A DNA stretch of 6,019 bases, taken from the NCBI GenBank assembly GCA_003445095.1, contig DLVS01000790.1, positions 1 to 6,019 of the forward strand, read 5' to 3'. Shown piece by piece: positions 1 through 4,557 of this stretch. The notes below the pieces were generated by a model, which was given only the letters and a program-made list of their open reading frames with translations, ran no database searches and was not told the DNA's origin. Within the stretch, counting starts at the first letter, position 1. Each line of letters starts with the position of its first letter. This DNA comes from Verrucomicrobiales bacterium (GTDB lineage Bacteria; Verrucomicrobiota; Verrucomicrobiia; Limisphaerales; UBA9464). The position numbers and the translations under genes were made by a program.

Positions 1-13
1 GCTCTTCCGATCT
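1..13. other. Residual Illumina TruSeq adapter at the contig edge
   Basis: The first 13 bases, GCTCTTCCGATCT, are identical to the 3' end of the standard TruSeq adapter (reverse complement of AGATCGGAAGAGC). The match sits exactly at the edge of the sequence, as expected for untrimmed reads carried into an assembly. These bases are probably not genomic. They happen to read in frame with the following gene, so automated gene calls may extend into them. Genomic sequence probably begins at about position 14. Confidence 0.9.
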
Positions 14-1369
14 CGAGGCATTCAACTGATGGGAGCGGACGGCAAGGTCGTGACGATTGCTTCCGCCGAGATCAAGTCCCAGCAGGGCAGCACCGTTTCG
101 CTCATGCCCGACGCGTTGCAGGCGGGATTGTCGCTCCAGGAGTTCACGGATCTCATCGAATATCTGACTTCCCTAAAGCAGGCGGAAACCGCGCTGGCCA
201 GCAATCATGGCATGCCGCGCGACATCCCCGTGTTAGCGAAGCCGGTGGCGGTTCGACCGTTCTTCACTCAGGCACTGCGGGTGCCTCCCGGTGGTGCCCA
301 GACGGGGCTGACCGCGTTCTACCAGATTCCTGGTCTGACCAACGAATTCCTGGTGCTGCACCAGAAGGGGATGATTTGGCGGATGGAGAAAACCCCGAAC
401 GGCGAGACCAAAGTGATATTCGCCGACCTGACCCCAGTGGTGTTCAGCGAACGCGGACCGAACGGACTACTGGGCCTCACCTTTCATCCTAAATGTCGCG
501 AGAATCGAAAGTATTACCTGAAATATCAGGTTTTCGAGGAAGGCACCGTCGCCACCGTGGTCGACGAGAAACTCCTGGCACCCGACCTCAAGAGCGACTC
601 CGGTCTGCCGCCTCGTCGGTTGATCAAGATCGTGAGCGTGGCTGAAGATCACAGCGGCGGCTGCCTGCAATTTGGACCTGACGGCTTCCTCTACTTTGCC
701 ATGGGCGACACCGGACCGCACAACGATCCCAATGGGCACGCGCAGAATATGCAGTTGTTGCTCGGCAAGATGATGCGGATCGACGTGGACCACCCCGAAG
801 ACGGTCGGGCCTACGCCATTCCCAAAGACAATCCGTTCGTCGGTCAGCCTGATGTACGGCCCGAGATCTGGGCGTCCGGCTTCCGCAATCCGTGGCGTTT
901 CTGCTTCGATCCGGTCACCGGCCTCCTCTGGTTGGCCGACGTGGGACAGGACCGCGTGGAAGAGGTGGATATCGTCCGACGCGGAGCAAACCTCGGTTGG
1001 AGCGTGTATGAGGGATTCGAGCCATTCTCCAATCAATATCGCCAGGAAGGTCGAACCTTCACGCCGCCGGTTTTCGCCTACGGTCGGAAATACGGCAATT
1101 CCATCACCGGCGGCTTGGTCTACCGCGGCGACAAGACATCCTCCTTTTACGGCGTCTATCTTTGCGGCGACTACACCTCGAAACGCATCTTCGGTCTGAC
1201 GCAGGAGAACGGAACGCTGAAGTCTGTTCGGCAGATCGGCACCGTGCCACAAGGACTCGTGTCATTCGGCACCGACGAGTCCGGTCACATCTACGTGGTT
1301 GGTTTTGAAGGAATGATCTACCAACTCGATTTCAGCGAGACCCGTTTTAACGACACCAAGGCCAAATAG
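14..1369 (+). CDS. Cytochrome c-type haem domain / glucose-sorbosone dehydrogenase fusion, 5'-truncated
   Basis: The frame is open from the left edge to a TAG at 1367-1369. The ATG at 29 lies inside a conserved domain, so the true start is upstream and missing. Residues are counted from that ATG. Residues 1-51, plus RGIQL before them, resemble the end of the Pirellula/Verrucomicrobium-type haem-binding domain (TIGR02603-like). SLMP at 24-27 offers Met26 as the likely second haem ligand; the CxxCH motif would lie upstream. Residues about 75-436 form a glucose/sorbosone dehydrogenase beta-propeller (GSDH, PF07995-like). It shows GLLGLTFHP (146-154), FGPDGFLYFAMGD (215-227) preceded by His208, GKMMRIDVD (246-254), SGFRNPWRF (283-291), ADVGQDRVEEVD (303-314) and NLGWSVYEG (321-329). 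The family is periplasmic and oxidises sugars or aldoses with PQQ; the attached haem domain probably takes the electrons. The substrate cannot be told. The export signal would be in the missing N-terminus. Confidence 0.88.
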   Translation, partial: RGIQLMGADGKVVTIASAEIKSQQGSTVSLMPDALQAGLSLQEFTDLIEYLTSLKQAETALASNHGMPRDIPVLAKPVAVRPFFTQALRVPPGGAQTGLTAFYQIPGLTNEFLVLHQKGMIWRMEKTPNGETKVIFADLTPVVFSERGPNGLLGLTFHPKCRENRKYYLKYQVFEEGTVATVVDEKLLAPDLKSDSGLPPRRLIKIVSVAEDHSGGCLQFGPDGFLYFAMGDTGPHNDPNGHAQNMQLLLGKMMRIDVDHPEDGRAYAIPKDNPFVGQPDVRPEIWASGFRNPWRFCFDPVTGLLWLADVGQDRVEEVDIVRRGANLGWSVYEGFEPFSNQYRQEGRTFTPPVFAYGRKYGNSITGGLVYRGDKTSSFYGVYLCGDYTSKRIFGLTQENGTLKSVRQIGTVPQGLVSFGTDESGHIYVVGFEGMIYQLDFSETRFNDTKAK

Positions 1370-1420
1370 CGAATCGTGGCCTGACCGGGGCGAGCTCCTA
1401 ACCCGGTTCAACGATTTAGC
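1369..1420 (+). repeat. Nested inverted repeat in the spacer between two genes
   Basis: AATCGT (1372-1377) pairs with ACGATT (1411-1416). TG (1382-1383) pairs with CA (1409-1410). ACCGGG (1384-1389) pairs with CCCGGT (1402-1407). This gives 14 base pairs, with a four-base bulge on the left, one bulged T at 1408 and a 12-base loop. No run of T follows, so it is not a classic intrinsic terminator. It could be an mRNA-stabilising 3' structure or a non-canonical terminator for the dehydrogenase gene, or a leader structure for the amidohydrolase gene. Its role is inferred only from position and pairing. Confidence 0.45.
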
Positions 1421-1423
1421 CGA

Positions 1424-2842
1424 ATGGCAACACCTCGCACGATGCTCCAGAATTTCCCAAATATGAAACTGCTGGTTGCCTTCTTAATCCTTGCCTGGTC
1501 CCTATCGTCGGCCGGCGCGCAAGCCTTGGACGCCAAACAAACGGGCACGTATCGCCGTCTGCGGAAGGCCATCGACGAGATTCCAGCCATCGACACCCAT
1601 GATCATCCGATGCCGTTCGAACTGATCCGCGGACGGGTCTCCACGCCGCGCGGATTTGGCATGACCCTGCACTCTCTGTGGTCGAGCAGTTACTACACTT
1701 GGTTCAACCCCCTCACGCCTTGGCCGGCAAGTGGGCAATTCGACGAGTGGTGGGCCAAAGCCCGGACTGACTTCGACAACGCGCGAGCCACGAGTTTCTA
1801 CCGCTATCAATTACCCGCGTTCCGCGACCTCTATCAGGTCGATTTCGACACTATCACGGATGGACAGGCGAAGCGTCTGAATGACCTGATCTTTGACAAC
1901 TACCAAAACCCGAAATGGATGGAGGAGGTGGTCACCAAGAACGCGAACATCGAATTGATGTTCATCGATCCGTACTGGGCGAGATTCACGTTTACCAACG
2001 CCTACCGCTTCGCCGTGCCAGTGCTGAATGTCACGACGCTCATCAGCGGCCACCAACCCTCGGCGTTCCCGCCCAACGAACCGATTCAGGCGTTCGCCGC
2101 GGAGGAGGGCTTAAAACTGGACTCGCTCGCCGGCTACCTCGTGGTTATTGATCGGTTGATGACTCGGGCGAAGGCGGCGGGTGCCGTTTGCCTGAAGACC
2201 ACGTCGGCGTATGGCCGGACGCTCGAGTTTTCCCAAGTGTCCCGGGACCGTGCGGAAAAGGCCTTCGGACGGCCCCGGACCGAGCTCTCGGAGTCGGAGC
2301 TGAAGGACTTCGAGGATTTTATCTTTTGGCGTCTCGTCGAGCTGAGCGCGCAGCACGGGCTTCCATTCCAGATCCACACCGGCCATGCGCGCATCCAAGG
2401 CTCTAATCCGATGCTCCTGGTGGACGTCATCGCGGCGAATCCGAAGACCAAGTTTATCCTGTTCCACGGCGGCTATCCTTGGGTGGGGGAGACCGGTGCC
2501 ATTGCGACTCGTCATACCAACGTGTGGATCGATTCGGTGTGGTTGCCGACTATCAGCTACACGATGGCCAAGCGTGCTTACCAAGAGTGGCTGGAAGTCG
2601 TCCCGTCCAACCGGATTCTCTGGGGCGCCGATGCGCACCATGCAGAGGGGATTTACGCGGCGACGGAGGTAACCCGAAGGTGTCTGGCGGAGGCGTTGAC
2701 CGAAAAGGTGGAGCGCGGTGAGCTACGCGAGGAGCATGCCTGGCGAATCGGCCGGCAAATTCTGCGGGATAATGCCCTCGAATTGTTTCCTCAGCTCAAG
2801 GCGCGTCTTTGGAGAGTTTCGGAAACTCAGACAAAGCCGTGA
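1424..2842 (+). CDS. Exported amidohydrolase-2 family metal-dependent hydrolase
   Basis: A 472-residue protein of the amidohydrolase superfamily (PF04909-like TIM barrel). Likely metal ligands, numbered from the ATG at 1424, are the HxH motif in DTHDH (His59, His61), possibly Lys258 in CLKT, His318 in QIHTGH, His348 in LFHGGYPW and Asp403 in WGADAHH. The IHTGH...FHGGYPW pattern resembles the amidohydrolase domain of nodulin/glutamine-synthetase-like (NodGS) proteins and, more distantly, uronate isomerases. The reaction and substrate are not assignable. Residues 14-34 (MKLLVAFLILAWSLSSAGAQA) are a textbook Sec signal peptide with cleavage near AGA or AQA. The Met codon at 1463 is therefore probably the real start, because the ATG at 1424 would add 13 residues ahead of it. 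Neither start has a clear Shine-Dalgarno sequence. An in-frame TGA at 1382-1384 rules out a longer form. The gene lies 54 bp after the dehydrogenase gene, so the two may be co-transcribed. Confidence 0.85.
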   Translation: MATPRTMLQNFPNMKLLVAFLILAWSLSSAGAQALDAKQTGTYRRLRKAIDEIPAIDTHDHPMPFELIRGRVSTPRGFGMTLHSLWSSSYYTWFNPLTPWPASGQFDEWWAKARTDFDNARATSFYRYQLPAFRDLYQVDFDTITDGQAKRLNDLIFDNYQNPKWMEEVVTKNANIELMFIDPYWARFTFTNAYRFAVPVLNVTTLISGHQPSAFPPNEPIQAFAAEEGLKLDSLAGYLVVIDRLMTRAKAAGAVCLKTTSAYGRTLEFSQVSRDRAEKAFGRPRTELSESELKDFEDFIFWRLVELSAQHGLPFQIHTGHARIQGSNPMLLVDVIAANPKTKFILFHGGYPWVGETGAIATRHTNVWIDSVWLPTISYTMAKRAYQEWLEVVPSNRILWGADAHHAEGIYAATEVTRRCLAEALTEKVERGELREEHAWRIGRQILRDNALELFPQLKARLWRVSETQTKP

Positions 2843-2858
2843 AAATCAACCAGGAGCA

Positions 2859-2883
2859 GAGCGCCTCAAGTTTAGAGGGGCTC
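2859..2883 (+). terminator. Hairpin downstream of the amidohydrolase gene, possible terminator
   Basis: GAGCGCCTC (2859-2867) and GAGGGGCTC (2875-2883) pair with a single central mismatch around a seven-base loop, 17 bases after the amidohydrolase stop. It is enclosed by a second pairing, GGAG (2853-2856) with CTCC (2896-2899), and a third, ATCAAC (2845-2850) with GTTGAT (2902-2907). No T-run follows, so a classic intrinsic terminator is not supported. A structure-dependent 3' end or an mRNA-stability element remains possible. Confidence 0.35.
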
Positions 2884-2916
2884 GGCAACGGCTAACTCCC
2901 CGTTGATGTCAGTTCT

Positions 2917-2963
2917 GGCAGACGGTGAGCAGAGTTTTGCTCCTTGAACGCGGCCACCCTGCC
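2917..2963 (+). repeat. Bulged inverted repeat with an internal hairpin
   Basis: GGCAG (2917-2921) plus GGTG (2924-2927) pair with CACC (2955-2958) plus CTGCC (2959-2963), giving nine base pairs with a two-base bulge. Inside the loop AGCA (2928-2931) can pair with TGCT (2938-2941). Together with the hairpin at 2859-2883 it makes the first part of the intergenic region look structured. Chance pairing cannot be excluded at this length. Confidence 0.25.
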
Positions 2964-2979
2964 ATATCCCACGAATAAA

Positions 2980-3065
2980 GCTTGGTGCGCTTGGCTAATG
3001 ATTGGGGTGATCTTGGGAAGCCAGTCGCAAGCGAAGAATCCCTCTTTTGACTTTCCTGCGCTTGG
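2980..3065 (+). repeat. Short CTTGG-type repeats in the leader of the DUF4956 cluster
   Basis: TGCGCTTGG occurs at 2986-2994 and again at 3057-3065, 71 bp apart and on the same strand. GCTTGG also occurs in near tandem at 2980-2985 and 2989-2994, and CTTGG at 3012-3016. A nearby CTTGCCAAG (3095-3103) is an imperfect palindrome of the same core. The spacing could suit a binding site for a regulator of the downstream genes, but no known operator is recognised. Confidence 0.2.
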
Positions 3066-3129
3066 TTTAGCCGTTGACCAAAAGCATTCGCTTTCTTGCC
3101 AAGTGCTCTCATTCGTTCGTTACTCCGCC

Positions 3130-3143
3130 GTTCCCGACGGAAC
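3130..3143 (+). repeat. Small hairpin in the 5' leader of the DUF4956 gene
   Basis: GTTCC (3130-3134) and GGAAC (3139-3143) are a perfect five-base inverted repeat around a CGAC loop, ending 23 bases before the ATG at 3167. The start codon has no clear Shine-Dalgarno sequence. The hairpin might affect initiation, but it could also be chance. Confidence 0.2.
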
Positions 3144-3166
3144 TTTTGCCGATCCCCGGCTGATTC

Positions 3167-3853
3167 ATGAATAAAAACGAAACTCTGCTCGAGTTTTTTT
3201 CCACCCAGGGCGCCGAAATCCATTACGGCTTGTTTCTCATCAACTTTCTCCTGGCGGCATTGCTCGCGCAGGTGTTGGGCCTTGCCTATGCGCGCTTCGG
3301 ACATGCCCTTTCCAACCGTCAACTGTTCGGACGCAACTTCGTGGTGCTTACCATGACGACGATGCTGATCATCACGATCGTCAAGTCCTCGCTGGCGTTG
3401 TCCCTCGGGCTGGTGGGAGCCCTGTCCATCATTCGCTTCCGCGCCGCCATCAAGGAACCCGAAGAGCTTGGTTATCTCTTCATCTGCATCGCCATTGGCC
3501 TTGGCCTTGGCGCTCAGCAGACGATCATTACCCTGATTGCGTTTGTGGTCTTGCTTGGAGTCATCGCGCTCAGCCACTGGGTTCGCGGTCGGGAGGCCGG
3601 ACCGAATCTCTACCTGACCGTATCGAGTCCCCGGGGCAACGGGACGGGGCTCCCTGAACTTTTGGCCGGGATCAAACGGCACGCAGATGCCGTCAAGCTG
3701 CGTCGCTTCGACGAGACGGACAGCCAGATCGAAGCCTCGTTCCAAGTCGCATTCAATGACGTCGGCCAAGTGGAAGCCTGCTTGCAACATTTCCGAACCA
3801 CGCTGGGTGATACCCGCGTGCGCTTCGTCGATGACCGTGGGATTGGGAACTGA
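3167..3853 (+). CDS. DUF4956 family membrane protein
   Basis: A 228-residue protein with the DUF4956 (PF16316-like) signature: SLGLVGALSIIRFRAAIKEP at 79-98, followed by EELGYLF (99-105) and GLGLGAQQ (111-118). Predicted membrane segments are roughly 22-42, 58-75, 78-89 (shorter, ending at the conserved IRFR), 102-116 and 119-137. Residues 140-228 form a soluble, probably cytosolic domain with a charged alternating pattern. The molecular function of the family is not established. An in-frame TGA at 3161-3163, six bases upstream, fixes the ATG at 3167 as the first possible start. The VTC-domain gene begins 14 bp after its stop, and a CotH gene follows. By analogy with yeast VTC, where small membrane subunits anchor the polymerase, it may be the membrane partner of the VTC-domain protein; this is inference. 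Confidence 0.88.
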   Translation: MNKNETLLEFFSTQGAEIHYGLFLINFLLAALLAQVLGLAYARFGHALSNRQLFGRNFVVLTMTTMLIITIVKSSLALSLGLVGALSIIRFRAAIKEPEELGYLFICIAIGLGLGAQQTIITLIAFVVLLGVIALSHWVRGREAGPNLYLTVSSPRGNGTGLPELLAGIKRHADAVKLRRFDETDSQIEASFQVAFNDVGQVEACLQHFRTTLGDTRVRFVDDRGIGN

Positions 3854-3867
3854 GGGCAGACTTCGGC

Positions 3868-4557
3868 ATGAGCGAGGATTCGGAGAATTCGTTTCGATTC
3901 GAGCGCAAGTACCACATTTGCGAGAGCACTCCCGAAGAAGTCGAAGATTGGGTCCTTCGGTGTCCGGCCTTGTTTCGGGAGGCGTACTCACCTCGCTTCG
4001 TCAACAACATCTATCTCGACAGCCCCGACCTCGCCTCGTATTTCCAAAATCTTGCCGGGGTGGCGGACCGCACGAAGCTGCGCATTCGCTGGTACGGAGA
4101 CCTCTTCGGCCCCATCGGGAAGCCGGTGCTGGAGTACAAAATCAAGCGCGGGACAGTAGGGACCAAAGAATCGCATTCGCTGAAGCCTTTCATCGTTGCC
4201 CGCGGATTCAGCGGCTCCGACCTGCGTCCAATGCTCGACGATCCCGGGTTGCCCGGTCCAGTGCAGGCGGAACTCGCACACGTCGAACCCGTATTGATCA
4301 ACCGATATCGCCGAAAATACTTTATCTCCGCCAATCGGGCCTACCGGATCACGGTGGATTCGGAACTGGAATTCTATCGGGTCCATCGCCACGACAATCA
4401 GTTCCTCGCGCGCAGCACGCTCCCGGACAGCACGGTGATGGAACTCAAGTACTCTGGAGCAATTTCTGATCTCGACGACCGGATCACGAACTTCTTTCCG
4501 TTCCGTGTCACTCGAATGTCGAAGTATGTCTCGGGTTTGGAAGGGGTCGAGGGATGA
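3868..4557 (+). CDS. VTC-domain protein, polyphosphate polymerase-like
   Basis: A 229-residue protein that is almost entirely a VTC domain (PF09359-like), the catalytic tunnel fold that in yeast Vtc4 makes polyphosphate from ATP. Visible hallmarks are FERKY (11-15), NNIYLDSPDL (46-55), LRIRWYG (71-77), LEYKIKRG (88-95), NRYRRKYF (145-152), ELKY (192-195) and SKYVSG (218-223). The Lys and Arg residues in these strands fit the basic phosphate-lining tunnel, and Glu192 fits the metal-binding glutamate of the family. This residue matching is from memory, not an alignment. There is no SPX sensor domain and no membrane segment, so it is probably cytosolic and depends on a partner for membrane attachment, plausibly the DUF4956 protein. 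GAGGG at 3852-3856 is a plausible if somewhat distant ribosome site. Its stop overlaps the CotH start. Other members of this fold, such as CYTH-type triphosphatases, are less likely given the motif set. Confidence 0.9.
   Translation: MSEDSENSFRFERKYHICESTPEEVEDWVLRCPALFREAYSPRFVNNIYLDSPDLASYFQNLAGVADRTKLRIRWYGDLFGPIGKPVLEYKIKRGTVGTKESHSLKPFIVARGFSGSDLRPMLDDPGLPGPVQAELAHVEPVLINRYRRKYFISANRAYRITVDSELEFYRVHRHDNQFLARSTLPDSTVMELKYSGAISDLDDRITNFFPFRVTRMSKYVSGLEGVEG
4539..4553 (+). promoter_or_regulatory. Ribosome binding site for the CotH gene inside the VTC gene
   Basis: GGAAGGGG (4539-4546) lies seven bases before the ATG at 4554 and is the best Shine-Dalgarno-like sequence in the window. It supports the ATG that overlaps the VTC stop as the CotH start and points to translational coupling. 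Confidence 0.6.

Larger units (their letters stand above)
2843..3166 (+). other. Intergenic region without a convincing gene
   Basis: This 324-bp stretch separates the amidohydrolase gene from the DUF4956 cluster. Its first 120 bases hold three possible stem-loops. The rest holds short CTTGG-containing repeats and a small hairpin at 3130-3143. The leader should carry the promoter for the downstream cluster, but I see no convincing -35/-10 pair. TTGACC at 3074-3079 has no good -10 at the right distance. A 76-codon frame from a TTG at 2944 is open but is not recognised as a protein. Confidence 0.6.

Noticed and set aside
467..1252. Open frame of 261 codons on the minus strand
   Set aside because: It is fully antisense to the conserved glucose/sorbosone dehydrogenase domain, and its product has no recognisable motifs. 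High GC content explains the long antisense frame.
3074..3102. TTGACC as a -35 promoter element
   Set aside because: The bases 17 positions downstream (TGCCAA) do not resemble a -10 box, so a sigma-70-type promoter is not supported here.
2944..3174. Small 76-codon frame from a TTG, overlapping the DUF4956 start
   Set aside because: A hydrophobic stretch early in the product looks slightly like a signal peptide, but there is no good ribosome site, no recognised family, and the region contains inverted repeats. It would need conservation in relatives to be believed.
2909..3991. Long open frame of 360 codons on the minus strand
   Set aside because: It lies antisense to the DUF4956 gene and the start of the VTC gene, both of which have clear family motifs. 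Its product is low-complexity, rich in Arg, Gln, Glu and Asp, and matches nothing I recognise.
3687..4469. Open frame of 260 codons on the plus strand
   Set aside because: It overlaps the DUF4956 and VTC genes in another frame, and its product is an Arg/Ser/Pro-rich shadow with no family features.
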